Made by a program: the position numbers and the translations under genes. Below the pieces are notes generated by a model. The model had not been told where the DNA came from and ran no database searches. It was given only the letters and a program-made list of their open reading frames with translations. A DNA stretch of 64,000 bases from Bacteroidota bacterium (GTDB lineage: Bacteria > Bacteroidota > Bacteroidia > Chitinophagales > BACL12): assembly GCA_016715425.1 (NCBI GenBank), contig JADKAC010000007.1, forward strand, positions 62,001 through 126,000, given 5' to 3'. Position 1 is the stretch's first letter. The number at the start of each line of letters is the position of its first letter. Positions 26,345-36,354 of the stretch are shown piece by piece.

Positions 26345-28822
26345 TTAAAATGGATATCCAATTGCAAAGTTGAAAACGGGTTTTTTCTCCGGAAGAATTA
26401 CACCCTCTTTAGCAAACGCCTGTCCTTGCGGACCATCAATACCGGGATCATACAATGGATAAGCCCAATCAAACCGAAAAATAAAATAATTAAGATCAAC
26501 TCTTAAACCGGCGCCAGGTCCTACAGCCATTTGATTTAAAAATGTGCTGAAATTAAATTTTGAACCCGGGCGGAATTCATCTTCATTAATTGTCCAGATA
26601 TTTCCTACATCACAAAATAATGCACCCTGCAAAACAGCAATAATTTTAAATCGGTATTCCAAACTCATCACAATTTTAATATCCGCAGTTTGATCTTCTA
26701 ATTTCGGAGTGGCAACATTATCCACTATATCATAAGGGAAATATGCCCCTGGTCCCATTTTTCGAATTGGGAATGCACGAATATCATAAGGGCCGCCCAC
26801 ATAAAATTGTTTTACATAGGGATTTACCACGGAGTTCCAATATGGAACAGCAATACCAAAATCAGCACGAGCTGCTAATTTATTATTTTCATTAATTCTG
26901 TAAAGCGGACGATAATCCAAAGCTAATTTTACATAATTAGAAAATGGTAAGCCAGCAATTTTATATGGTGGAATAGGTGTACTATTAGGTCCAAAGAAAG
27001 TGGTTTCCTGATCGAACATTGCATTACCTAAAAAGAATAGTGTACCTGCCAATTCAAATGTTCCTCTGAAATATTCTGTTAATTTTTGATTGCCAATTTG
27101 AAACTCATTATAGATGTAAGTAATATTCGGTGCCATGATTAATTGCTCCTCATAACTTTGTTTCAAAAGAAAATTCGCATCTAAAATGGAATCAAATTCA
27201 GGTGTTCGATAAGGCACTCGAACAAAGTTGATATCCACAGGAAAAATGAGTAACTGTTTTTCTTTTGTGCCCTCAAAACGTTCGCTGCCATAACGGAAAG
27301 AGGTATTTAATCCGGTATATAAATCACGGCGATCCAGATATCCAAATTTTAAGGAAGTGATTGTTTTGGGATAATATGCTTTGGGTGTATAAATATTAAA
27401 CGGCCAGAAAAAACGAGGTAATACTAAACTGATATCTGCATTGAACTCCGTAGTATTCAATGATATTATACCATTTGTAAATTCAGTTTCTATACCTGAA
27501 TAGATATTAAACCTTAACAGATCAATTCTTTTAAAAGTATTTTTCTGCGTAAGCGTTAACCCTAGATATGTTCCCAATAAATAATCTGAAGTAGTGCTTG
27601 TATTTAATTCAACAAATACTTCACGACGTTTTAATGGATCTAATTTCAAAATCATATCCAGATATCGGAAGTTACTATCCTGCCCCACTTCTAACGGAGT
27701 AATTGTAGCAAACTTAAATACACCGAGATTCGCAAATGATCCAATGGTTTGTCTGACTGCAGTAACGGAATAATAATCCGTTTCATAAATAAAAATATTA
27801 TTTACAATGCTCTTATTGGTGTAATATTTCTTTGAACCAATGATAGAATATTCTGTACGCACTTCTTTTTTCCGTGATCTGTCTTCATAAAGAATTGTAT
27901 CTACAGCAACATCAGTGTTAAAGTCATTTTGTGCGTTGGGATAAATAAATACATCTCGGATTTTATATCGCCAATGCCTTGTTTCACCCGGCGGATTTGC
28001 GATATTGATATAGATATCAAATGAATCAACTCCCGAAGAAGTATCTACCTGAAAGGTTACATAGTCGGGTATGAATTGATAATACCCATTGGAAGTTACA
28101 TAATCACTAATTCGTGTGCGTTCAAATTTTAAAAAATCCACATCAAAACGATTGCCCGTTGCCAATTGACTTTCTACAGGTATAGAGCTTACAATTCTGT
28201 TTAATTCACTTTCAGGAATTACATAAGTAATCTTGCGCATTCTATTTAATGTATTCAGCGTTACAAAATAATTTACAACACCTCTGCGATTTTTTGTTTT
28301 ATATTCAATTGTATAAGTTATTTCACTATCAAAATATCCTCTGTTAAATAAATAATTTTCGAATCTTAAAACTGTTTCTTCAATTAAAGTACTATCAATT
28401 AAATTTGGAGGTTCACCTAATTTAGTAGTCAATGTTTTTCGCAGTTGGCTACTGTCGCTAAATATTCCTATATCAGCAGCGATCTCATCTAAATGGAAGA
28501 ATAAAAATTTTCTGTCATCTACATAACTCAGCACAGAGTCAAAACCTGCTGTTCCAATATTATAAAACCATAATTTGGAAGAATACATGCCTAATGTTTT
28601 TTTATTCGGCTTCAGCTTACTTAAATTTTCAAGATCAGAAGAAAGTGTTGTTAATGGCGGATCAAGATTTTCTGGATCATTAAATTCAGCAACAGATTCT
28701 TTATATAGATATTGACCATCTTTTAGATAGATCGTATTGTTGCAACTGAAACTCATCACTACAATTCCTATCAATATAATTTGAAGGATGTAATTTTGTA
28801 TGCTATGTTGAGTGATGCGCAA
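26345..28822 (-). CDS. tamL: TamL-type outer-membrane lipoprotein (BamA/TamA family)
   Basis: 825 residues. A signal ends in a lipobox (VVMSFSC, Cys27), which distinguishes the Bacteroidota TamL from proteobacterial TamA. POTRA-like segments span about 110-300 (FENYLFNRGYFDSEITYTI), followed by a 16-strand-type barrel from about 400, containing the conserved GGPYDIRAFPIRKMGPG (about 690) and ending FNFAIGYPF with the terminal aromatic. TamL works with TamB in outer-membrane assembly or lipid transport. The start lies inside the 5' end of the divergent methyltransferase gene (18-base overlap). Confidence 0.88.
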   Translation of the reverse strand: MRITQHSIQNYILQIILIGIVVMSFSCNNTIYLKDGQYLYKESVAEFNDPENLDPPLTTLSSDLENLSKLKPNKKTLGMYSSKLWFYNIGTAGFDSVLSYVDDRKFLFFHLDEIAADIGIFSDSSQLRKTLTTKLGEPPNLIDSTLIEETVLRFENYLFNRGYFDSEITYTIEYKTKNRRGVVNYFVTLNTLNRMRKITYVIPESELNRIVSSIPVESQLATGNRFDVDFLKFERTRISDYVTSNGYYQFIPDYVTFQVDTSSGVDSFDIYINIANPPGETRHWRYKIRDVFIYPNAQNDFNTDVAVDTILYEDRSRKKEVRTEYSIIGSKKYYTNKSIVNNIFIYETDYYSVTAVRQTIGSFANLGVFKFATITPLEVGQDSNFRYLDMILKLDPLKRREVFVELNTSTTSDYLLGTYLGLTLTQKNTFKRIDLLRFNIYSGIETEFTNGIISLNTTEFNADISLVLPRFFWPFNIYTPKAYYPKTITSLKFGYLDRRDLYTGLNTSFRYGSERFEGTKEKQLLIFPVDINFVRVPYRTPEFDSILDANFLLKQSYEEQLIMAPNITYIYNEFQIGNQKLTEYFRGTFELAGTLFFLGNAMFDQETTFFGPNSTPIPPYKIAGLPFSNYVKLALDYRPLYRINENNKLAARADFGIAVPYWNSVVNPYVKQFYVGGPYDIRAFPIRKMGPGAYFPYDIVDNVATPKLEDQTADIKIVMSLEYRFKIIAVLQGALFCDVGNIWTINEDEFRPGSKFNFSTFLNQMAVGPGAGLRVDLNYFIFRFDWAYPLYDPGIDGPQGQAFAKEGVILPEKKPVFNFAIGYPF

Positions 28823-29539
28823 TTAAAAAAAATTCAAAGTCTGAAACTTAAAAAATATCGTCAAAAGTATAGCGAATTTTTAATTGAAGGGCATAAGTTA
28901 GTGTTAGAAGCTTTACACCTAAAAACAGGTTTACAACATGTAGTTGCAACAAGGGATTGGATAACAAACCATAGCTCTCTTTTTTCTGCGGATATTTCAT
29001 TGATAGAAGCACTTCCGCACCAAATTAAAAAAATATCTTCATTGAGTACAGCACCGGAAGTGATTGCGGTAATAAAAATCCCGCAACTGCTGGTGGAAAT
29101 TGAAAAGAATACAGGTTGGATATTAGCACTTGATAATATTAACGACCCTGGAAATCTCGGAACTATAATTCGCACTGCAGAATGGTTTGGCATAACTACA
29201 ATTCTATGTTCAGAAGAATGTGCGGATTGTTATAATGGAAAAACAGTGCAGGCAAGTATGGGCTCTGTTTTAAGAATGCAAATTATTTATACTCCGCTGA
29301 AAGAAAAATTATTGGAATTACAGCTACCAGTTTATGCAGCATGTTTAAATGGCGAATCTTCAACAAAAATTTCTTTCCCACAAGCAGGTATTTTAATTAT
29401 AGGAAGTGAATCACATGGCATTTCAGAAGCGTTACTTCAAATCAGCAATTACATAATTACAATACCCGGCACAGGAAACAGTGAATCATTAAATGCTGCT
29501 GTTGCTTGTGGTATTTTGTTAGCAGAAATAAATCGTTGA
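28805..29539 (+). CDS. TrmH/SpoU family RNA 2'-O-methyltransferase
   Basis: Start placed at the ATG at 28805 (MLSDAQLKKIQSLKLKKYRQ), 24 bases inside the longest frame. An N-terminal substrate-binding domain (about 1-90) precedes a SPOUT domain with the three knot motifs: NINDPGNLGTIIRTAEWFG (about 112-130), ILIIGSESHGIS (about 190-203) and IPGTGNSESLNAAVACGILL (about 218-237). It methylates ribose 2'-OH in rRNA or tRNA using SAM. An exact TAATTTTG box ends just six bases upstream of the ATG. Head-to-head with tamL. Confidence 0.9.
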   Translation: MLSDAQLKKIQSLKLKKYRQKYSEFLIEGHKLVLEALHLKTGLQHVVATRDWITNHSSLFSADISLIEALPHQIKKISSLSTAPEVIAVIKIPQLLVEIEKNTGWILALDNINDPGNLGTIIRTAEWFGITTILCSEECADCYNGKTVQASMGSVLRMQIIYTPLKEKLLELQLPVYAACLNGESSTKISFPQAGILIIGSESHGISEALLQISNYIITIPGTGNSESLNAAVACGILLAEINR

Positions 29540-29540
29540 A

Positions 29541-30458
29541 TTAATTGTCAGGCTTAATATACATATTCGGATCCTCCCCTTTATATTTAGGTTTATTCAA
29601 AGGTGGCTTGTCTAATATATGATCGAATACCTTTTCCTGGAACACCCACATGTTGGTTTTCTTATCCAGTTTATATCCCTGATAAGTACCATCCGGAATG
29701 TAAGTCATGTAGATACCTTCTGACATTGGATTTTCCGGGCGCAAATAATCATAAATAATCATCTCATATTCTTCATCATAATTGAATGTAGGTGATGCAT
29801 CATCTTTATATTCAATAAATACACGTTGCTTTATTTCAGTGTCAGAAACTGCAAAAACAGGTAATCCAAATTGTGGTATACCTGCATCATTAAACCACAT
29901 TATATCCGTAATTTTTCTTGTAGTAAAATCATCTACACCATCCCATCCAAATAATAAATAATAATGCTGCTCCTTAGTTTTTATTTCTTTGATATTATAG
30001 TAATATGCTCCGTACCAATTATCACAATTTAAAGAAGTGGTTTGCGGATTTTCAATAAACAAACTCATATCAATCATCGGAAATAGTGTAAGCCTGGCAT
30101 TACGCATTTGAATTGCTCCATAATACCGATATGTATTGTCCTTCAGTTTTAATGGAAAAGTAAATATTCTGAATTCTTGATTCTCCGGATACAATGTCGT
30201 TATCATCATTTGTGAATCCAGTGGATAATAAAAGGAGTTATCGGGTTTAAGAGTTTTCACCAGAGTGCGCACCATTTGCACAGCAGCATGTTCTCTAATG
30301 CTCCAATCTTTACTATATGCTAAGGAATCTCCCAACATGCGCAATGTATCTTGATACAAACGCATTTGCACAAGATCTGCAGGAGTAATTTTTGAAATCT
30401 GCGCATTCGAAACCAGAAGGCTCATTGAAAATAATATGGAAGCAATAATTTTTTTCAT
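29541..30458 (-). CDS. Conserved secreted protein of unknown function
   Basis: 305 residues with a signal peptide (MKKIIASILFSMSLLVSNAQ). The mature part is rich in aromatic residues, with segments such as YYNIKEIKTKEQHYYLLFGW and EYEMIIYDYLRPENP, and ends in a Pro/Lys-rich tail (DKPPLNKPKYKGEDPNMY). There is no lipobox and no T9SS domain, so a periplasmic location is likely. I know no function. It converges on the TrmH gene, with one base between stops. Confidence 0.7.
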   Translation of the reverse strand: MKKIIASILFSMSLLVSNAQISKITPADLVQMRLYQDTLRMLGDSLAYSKDWSIREHAAVQMVRTLVKTLKPDNSFYYPLDSQMMITTLYPENQEFRIFTFPLKLKDNTYRYYGAIQMRNARLTLFPMIDMSLFIENPQTTSLNCDNWYGAYYYNIKEIKTKEQHYYLLFGWDGVDDFTTRKITDIMWFNDAGIPQFGLPVFAVSDTEIKQRVFIEYKDDASPTFNYDEEYEMIIYDYLRPENPMSEGIYMTYIPDGTYQGYKLDKKTNMWVFQEKVFDHILDKPPLNKPKYKGEDPNMYIKPDN

Positions 30459-30536
30459 GCTGAAGGCAAATTCAAATCTCAGGCATTAAAATGATTGTTG
30501 CTGGTAATTATTGTGTGGAAACAGAACCCTTGTCTA

Positions 30537-31715
30537 TTAAACTGATTCAATAACCATTGCAGAAGCACCACCTCCACCATTACAAATTCCGGCACAGCCA
30601 TAACGTGCACCTTTGTGCTTCAACACACTTAATAATGTCATTACAATGCGAGCACCGCTAGAACCCAGTGGATGACCAAGAGCAACTGCACCACCAAATA
30701 CATTTGTTCGTGCATGTGTAATTCCCAACTCTTTCATATTGGCAAGAGCCACTACACTGAATGCTTCATTTATTTCGAAGAAATCTATATCAGAAGTTTT
30801 TAATCCTGCTCTTTCAATTGCTAAAGGCATAGCTTTCGAAGGTGCAGTTGTAAACCATTCCGGTGATTGTTGTGCATCTGCATATCCAATAATTTTTGCA
30901 ATTGGTTTAATACCTAATGCATCTGCTTTTTCTTTACTCATCAATACCATTGCGGATGCCCCATCATTAATATTGGATGCATTTGCTGCGGTAATTGTTC
31001 CTGCCTTATCAAACACCGGAGCTAGTGTAGGCACTTTATCAAATTTCACTTTTGAATAATCTTCATCTTCAGAAATTACAATTGGATCACCTTTTCTTTG
31101 AGGAATTGAAACAGGCACTACTTCATCATTAAACCAACCATTTTTCCAAGCTTCAGCAGCACGACGATAACTTTCAATTGCATAGTTATCTTGATCTTCA
31201 CGACTGAATTTATATTCACGTGCACAAGTTTCACCGCAGCTACCCATGTGTTTATCACCATAAGGATCCCACAGTCCATCTTTAATTACACCATCTTCCA
31301 CTTTGCCATGACCAAGCTTTGCACCGAAACGCTCTTTCATTAAATAATACGGAGCATTACTCATGCTTTCCATACCGCCGGCTAATACCACATCATTAAT
31401 ACCGAGTTGAATGGATTGCGCACCAATCATAATTGCTTTCATACCCGAAGCACATACTTTATTAATAGTAGTTGATGGTGTAGTATCCGGAACACCTGCT
31501 GCTAACATTGCTTGTGTAACGGGCGCCTGACCAATACCCGCACTAATTACATTTCCCATTAATACTTCTTGAATATCACTGCTTTTAATACCTGCTCTTT
31601 CAATTGCGGCTTTCATTGCAACGGCTCCTAATTGCGGTGCTGTTAATGGTAATAATCCTCCACCAAATGCTCCGATTGGAGTTCTTGCTACAGATACGAT
31701 ATATACTTCTTTCAT
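30537..31715 (-). CDS. Acetyl-CoA C-acetyltransferase (thiolase)
   Basis: 392 residues, the normal thiolase length. The acyl-carrying cysteine is C88 in INKVCASGM; the other catalytic residues are in NEAF (about 316), GHPLGSSGARI (His about 348) and CNGGGGAS (Cys about 378). It reversibly condenses two acetyl-CoA to acetoacetyl-CoA, or cleaves 3-ketoacyl-CoA, in the cytoplasm. The pattern fits AtoB/PhaA-type biosynthetic thiolases more than FadA, but no partner genes are adjacent to settle the pathway. Confidence 0.93.
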   Translation of the reverse strand: MKEVYIVSVARTPIGAFGGGLLPLTAPQLGAVAMKAAIERAGIKSSDIQEVLMGNVISAGIGQAPVTQAMLAAGVPDTTPSTTINKVCASGMKAIMIGAQSIQLGINDVVLAGGMESMSNAPYYLMKERFGAKLGHGKVEDGVIKDGLWDPYGDKHMGSCGETCAREYKFSREDQDNYAIESYRRAAEAWKNGWFNDEVVPVSIPQRKGDPIVISEDEDYSKVKFDKVPTLAPVFDKAGTITAANASNINDGASAMVLMSKEKADALGIKPIAKIIGYADAQQSPEWFTTAPSKAMPLAIERAGLKTSDIDFFEINEAFSVVALANMKELGITHARTNVFGGAVALGHPLGSSGARIVMTLLSVLKHKGARYGCAGICNGGGGASAMVIESV

Positions 31716-31847
31716 TCTTAAAATTTTTTTTTGATTAACATCGCAAAGGTACTGCTCGTTTATTTACTTAAATAAAATGCAGATTAAGCAAACCGAATTA
31801 CGAGTCTGATTATATACCACAACTTACCATTTCAAAACGAAATCTAT

Positions 31848-32372
31848 TTATTCGTGATAAGCCTGATTATGCGATAATGCTCCTCCGCAACTTGCACAAG
31901 ATCCTGCAGAACCAGCTCCACCTGGATGACCTTTGGAACAGGTGTAATGATAAATACCTTTCGAATTTTGTGCAGCAGTTTTAGATTGATTTATTCCGGG
32001 TTGAATAGTAGTTGCAGGAGGCTGTCCACCAGTTTGGTTACCCGTATTGTGATAAGCTTGATTATGCTGGTAAGCAGAACTGCAAACAGGGCAAGTTCCC
32101 TGAGCTGAACTTCCACTGCCTACACAATTATTTGGACAAGTGTAATGTTGCACACCTGCTTTGCCAGAATTGGTTACACCCGGAATAGGTGTAGTTGTAA
32201 TTGCCGGTGGATTAACTGGAGGAATTACAGTTCCGGAATCAGACAAGGTGATTCCTTTAAAATCTTCATTCGATTTACTTTCCGTTTTTTCATCATTTGT
32301 ATTGGAACATGCTGAAAGAAAAAAGAAAACAATTGCGAGTGGGACGAAAATTTTATAAAAGTTAAGTTTCAT
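31848..32372 (-). CDS. Lipoprotein with two Cys/His repeats resembling heavy-metal-binding domains
   Basis: 174 residues. Lipobox FFLSAC marks the anchor site. After a Pro/Thr-rich linker come two copies of a roughly 35-residue module: HYTCPNNCVGSG...GTCPVCSSAYQHNQAYH (about 75-108) and HYTCSKGHPGG...GSCASCGGALSHNQAYH (about 141-173). The YTC-x(n)-C-xx-C layout is like the HMBD (YTCPMHP...GKCPKCGM) found with copper exporters, but the NQAYH ends are different. Metal binding is an inference. It is 27 bases downstream of the DoxX gene on the same strand. Confidence 0.6.
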   Translation of the reverse strand: MKLNFYKIFVPLAIVFFFLSACSNTNDEKTESKSNEDFKGITLSDSGTVIPPVNPPAITTTPIPGVTNSGKAGVQHYTCPNNCVGSGSSAQGTCPVCSSAYQHNQAYHNTGNQTGGQPPATTIQPGINQSKTAAQNSKGIYHYTCSKGHPGGAGSAGSCASCGGALSHNQAYHE

Positions 32373-32399
32373 TTTTTTATTTTTTAATAATTCAATTTT

Positions 32400-32822
32400 T
32401 CATTTCTTAAATCCAGTTATTTGTGCATCAATGCTATATTTCCCCGGACCAATAATTATAAAAGTAAGGAAAACAAATAACAGACTTAAAGGATAAGAAA
32501 ATCCATCTCCTTCTACATAAGAACTATACACTACAATAAACATAGTGAATGAAAGCAGGAATGCAGCAGGTCGGGTAAACAAACCTAAGATAAGAAACAC
32601 TGAACCGAAAAATTCGGCAAAAGCCGCCATAAATCCCCAAAATTCCGGAGCAAAATTAATTCCGACAATATCCATTGCACCTCCTAATTCTTTCCAAATT
32701 GATGGATCGGATATTTTCCGAAATCCATGATGATAAATAAAAGAAGAGCCAATTGCTACCCGAAGGAATAATAACCCAAAATTTAAAAAAGTAGCATTCG
32801 CATTAAATAAAAACCGCTTCAT
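32400..32822 (-). CDS. DoxX family membrane protein
   Basis: Start chosen at the ATG at 32822 (MKRFLFNANATFLNFGLLFLRV), giving 140 residues with four transmembrane helices, the usual DoxX size. The motif RVAIGSSFIYHHGFRKI and the later AFAEFFGSVFLILGLFTRPAA are typical. DoxX-like proteins are small inner-membrane proteins, some tied to thiol/oxidative stress or quinone chemistry; function here is undetermined. It precedes the metal-binding-like lipoprotein and may share its transcript. Confidence 0.85.
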   Translation of the reverse strand: MKRFLFNANATFLNFGLLFLRVAIGSSFIYHHGFRKISDPSIWKELGGAMDIVGINFAPEFWGFMAAFAEFFGSVFLILGLFTRPAAFLLSFTMFIVVYSSYVEGDGFSYPLSLLFVFLTFIIIGPGKYSIDAQITGFKK

Positions 32823-32850
32823 TTCTTTTTGTTTTAAAGTAAAAATAAAA

Positions 32851-33804
32851 TTATAAAGGCACAATCAATTCATAATAGACAGCACCATATCCACACCATA
32901 TACCCAAACCACCATTAATATTTGTGGCCGCAATTGTTACCGAAGTGAATGGACCATCAGAACCATTATCCGCTTCTAATGTTCGCCAAAAATCGTAACT
33001 AAAAAAATCTATTGTTGTCCAGCGCAATCCAACAGTATCTCCTTTCCAAAAATATCCATAAGTATTTTGATCAAAAGGTTCGCCGGGTGCAAGAGCTCGT
33101 GTTACGGGAAATTCAAATGTTTGTCCATTAAAAAATAAATCATCAACCACCGAATTAAAATCAGGATAAAATCCATTATTATTTCTGCTGGTAAAAATTC
33201 TATAATAATTTCCTAATACAGAAGGATCATTCAGCATACCATACACACGAACTAAAGAATCATTTTCAGGATCTTGTTCGCTTGCCGGCCGATAATAAAT
33301 ACTATCTACATAAATTAAATCCGGAATTTTTGTGGATGATGTTAATGTATCCTCACCTGCAATGATGAGTAATGAATATGTTTTACCTGCTTCACCAACA
33401 AAAGCCGGCGATCCACTGAGTATATCGGGAACAGTATATAAACATGCATTATACGCATATTCTCCGGTGGTGGAATCAATTGCAATACCCAATAATTCCG
33501 CAAGCAATGGTTTCAATGCATCCGGTAATTCATCTAAACAAAATTCTATAAGTGCAACAGAATTTTCACCATCACTTACCTCTACAAAAGCGCCATTCAC
33601 CAAATAAGCATTCATTGAATTGAAATTGATTTCGCCGTAAAACGGAATAGTTTTCGTGAGACTTACAAACGGTGGTAAATCATTTTCAATATAACCTTCT
33701 ACCACAATTTTAGATTCAGGTTCCGGAAAGTCTAAAGTAATATCTGTTTCGCATGCAGTAAGCAACAAACTAAAAATTGTAATGATATATATATTGCGAT
33801 GCAT
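32851..33804 (-). CDS. DUF4249 lipoprotein, probable partner of the TonB receptor
   Basis: 317 residues with a lipobox (FSLLLTAC) and an N-terminal Ig-like segment ITLDFPEPESKIVVEGYIEND, the hallmark of DUF4249. The body is beta-rich, with a cysteine pair (CLDE, NACLY). DUF4249 proteins are surface lipoproteins encoded beside TonB-dependent receptors with a carboxypeptidase-regulatory domain, much as SusD sits beside SusC. It begins three bases after the receptor stop, so the pair is co-transcribed. The substrate is unknown. Confidence 0.85.
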   Translation of the reverse strand: MHRNIYIITIFSLLLTACETDITLDFPEPESKIVVEGYIENDLPPFVSLTKTIPFYGEINFNSMNAYLVNGAFVEVSDGENSVALIEFCLDELPDALKPLLAELLGIAIDSTTGEYAYNACLYTVPDILSGSPAFVGEAGKTYSLLIIAGEDTLTSSTKIPDLIYVDSIYYRPASEQDPENDSLVRVYGMLNDPSVLGNYYRIFTSRNNNGFYPDFNSVVDDLFFNGQTFEFPVTRALAPGEPFDQNTYGYFWKGDTVGLRWTTIDFFSYDFWRTLEADNGSDGPFTSVTIAATNINGGLGIWCGYGAVYYELIVPL

Positions 33805-33807
33805 AAT

Positions 33808-36171
33808 TTAAAATTTAAAATTCCATGTGATTGATGGTATGATCGGAAAAATGGAAACTTTTTTTGCCTGGACATTTACATTTCCTGTACTCAACTCTCC
33901 TTCAATATCTGTATAAATGAAATACGGATTTTTTCTTGAATACACATTATACACAGAAAAATTCCAACTCGACTCAAACTTTTTTTCGGGTTTGTTTTTT
34001 AAAGTTGCAGAAACATCAAGTCTGTTATAGGGTTCCATTCTATAACCATTACGTGGACCATAATCAGTTCTCAATTCGCCTTCTACCACATAAAAACTTT
34101 CGGCAATTGTAGTTGATTGACCGGTAGCATAAACAAAGGTTGAAGAGAAAGACCAACGTTTATTTAATTCATATACAGCTACAAGTTCCAGATCATGCAC
34201 ACGATCATATTTTGTAGGAAACCAATTATCGCCGGTTGTTAAATCAGGAAATTGACGTTCTGTTTTAGAAAGTGTATAGCCCACCCAACCGGTAAATTTT
34301 CCAAATGCTTTTTTAAAAAATAATTCTACACCATATGATCTTCCAATACCAAATACAAAATCATTTTCTATATCCGTACTTATTTCAGGCACATAAGAAT
34401 CTGCAAATTCAATTTGATTTTTCATGTCTTTATAATACACTTCAATGGATGTTTCAAAAGTATTATTCTGCAAATTTTTAAAATATCCCAACGAATATTG
34501 AATACCTTTTTGTGGTGCTACTCTTGCCGTACTAGGCACCCATAAATCTGTGGGCAGTGTACTTGTGCTGCTGCTTACAAGATGAATAAATTGATTGGTA
34601 ACAGCAATGCCTGCTTTTAAACTGGACGTTTCATTAATAATATATCTCGCACTAATTCTCGGTTCAAATCCCCAATAATCTTTAATGGGTTCTCCGCTTT
34701 TATAATTAATTGTATCCACAGGAACTTGGGTAACAGGATCCACATCAATAAAATTATAAGGACCCACTTGCAAAAAATAATCTGCCCGTAATCCCGCATT
34801 AATTTTTAGTAACGGCCCCACATTAAATTCATCTTGAATATAAATTGCAGCTTCATGAGCATATTTTTTATTCAGTGTATCCGTACTGAATTCAGTATCA
34901 CCCGAACTGCCTTGTGCTGAATAAGGAGAAAACTGATGATAGATATAATTGAGTCCATACTTTAAGGTGTGATTTGAATTGAGATAATAATCGAAATCGG
35001 TTCTTAAATTATAATCACGCACACCACTGTATAATGAAAAATCAAAATCATCGAATGCACTTTTCACTTCAAAATTATAATCGTTGTAAATCGCAGAGAC
35101 ATTCATAAATAATTTATTGCTGAACAAGTGATTCCATCGAGCCGTAGCAGTAGCATTTCCCCAAGGAATTTCTACATTAAAATCATCATCCGGGGATTGA
35201 TAATTAAATACATCTCTTCCAAAATATCCACTCAAAAACAGTCTATCCTTATCTGTGAATTTGTAATTCAATTTAGTATTTAAATCATAGAAATAATATC
35301 TATTTCCATCAAATTCTGTATTGCGAATAAATGGTTGAATCAATACATCAATATAAGTGCGTCGGGCAGAAATAATAAATGAAGCTTTGTCTTTTACAAG
35401 CGGTCCTTGAATAGTAAGTCGTGAAGAAATTAATCCAATTCCACCTTCTGCATGAAAATTTTGATTGTTACCATCTTTCATTTGCACATCCACCACACTG
35501 CTGAGCCTGCCACCGTATTGTGCCGGCATTCCCCCTTTTACCAGTGTTACATTTTTTATAGCATCCGAATTAAACACACTGAAGAACCCGAACAAATGTC
35601 CGGTATTATAAACCACTGCTTCATCTAATAAAATTAAATTTTGATCAGGCCCTCCACCTCTAACATAAAAGCCACTGTTACCTTCTCCGGCACCACCAAC
35701 ACCGGGAAGTAATTGCAACGTTTTTAAAATATCTACTTCACCAAATAATGCAGGAACAGATTTTATTTGTTCAATACTCAAATCCACCGTTCCCATATTG
35801 GTACTTTGAATATTTGCATCTTTCTTCTCACTGGTAATCACTACTTCCTGCAAAATATTTTTCAATTCCAGATTTATATTTAAACGTAAATCAGCATTCA
35901 ACTCAATTTCACGGCTTATTACCTCGTATCCTACAAAGGAATAATTAACAGTATAATTTCCTTCGGGTAAAGTGATGGAATAAAAGCCATATACATTAGT
36001 AACTGTACCTGTAGGATTTTCGCTTTGAATAAAAATACTTGCACCAATAAGATCTTCACCACTGGCTGCATCTTTAATATAACCGCTGATAGTAAATTTA
36101 TTTTGGGCAAACAAAACAGAAGGAGTACAAAGACATAGAATAATAAAGAGCGAGGAGACTTGTATTTTCAT
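33808..36171 (-). CDS. TonB-dependent receptor with carboxypeptidase-regulatory-like domain
   Basis: Start placed at the ATG at 36171 (MKIQVSSLFIILCLCTPSVLFAQ), a good signal peptide; the longer frame to 36234 would bury it. A CarboxypepD_reg-like domain (ISGYIKDAASGEDLIGASIFI, YGFYSITLPEGNYTVNYSFVGY) comes first, then the plug (VPALFGEVDILKTLQLLPGV ... FYVRGGGPDQNLILLDEAVVYN), then a beta-barrel ending in SITWNFKF. It is 787 residues long, typical of receptors paired with DUF4249 rather than SusC (about 1000). It should import a ligand using TonB-ExbBD energy; the ligand is unknown. Confidence 0.9.
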   Translation of the reverse strand: MKIQVSSLFIILCLCTPSVLFAQNKFTISGYIKDAASGEDLIGASIFIQSENPTGTVTNVYGFYSITLPEGNYTVNYSFVGYEVISREIELNADLRLNINLELKNILQEVVITSEKKDANIQSTNMGTVDLSIEQIKSVPALFGEVDILKTLQLLPGVGGAGEGNSGFYVRGGGPDQNLILLDEAVVYNTGHLFGFFSVFNSDAIKNVTLVKGGMPAQYGGRLSSVVDVQMKDGNNQNFHAEGGIGLISSRLTIQGPLVKDKASFIISARRTYIDVLIQPFIRNTEFDGNRYYFYDLNTKLNYKFTDKDRLFLSGYFGRDVFNYQSPDDDFNVEIPWGNATATARWNHLFSNKLFMNVSAIYNDYNFEVKSAFDDFDFSLYSGVRDYNLRTDFDYYLNSNHTLKYGLNYIYHQFSPYSAQGSSGDTEFSTDTLNKKYAHEAAIYIQDEFNVGPLLKINAGLRADYFLQVGPYNFIDVDPVTQVPVDTINYKSGEPIKDYWGFEPRISARYIINETSSLKAGIAVTNQFIHLVSSSTSTLPTDLWVPSTARVAPQKGIQYSLGYFKNLQNNTFETSIEVYYKDMKNQIEFADSYVPEISTDIENDFVFGIGRSYGVELFFKKAFGKFTGWVGYTLSKTERQFPDLTTGDNWFPTKYDRVHDLELVAVYELNKRWSFSSTFVYATGQSTTIAESFYVVEGELRTDYGPRNGYRMEPYNRLDVSATLKNKPEKKFESSWNFSVYNVYSRKNPYFIYTDIEGELSTGNVNVQAKKVSIFPIIPSITWNFKF

Positions 36172-36354
36172 AGCACTCCTAAACACCATAAAGTGCGTTT
36201 CTGTTTTTGACATGTAATTATTTAACAAATTCATTTTTCAAATTCAATTATTATCCTTGTTTAAGAGATAAGTTTAATAGTATGGTGATATTACTCATCA
36301 AACTCTTTACTTTGTATAAGTTCTTTTGAAGTATAACATTTAAACCTTTTACAA

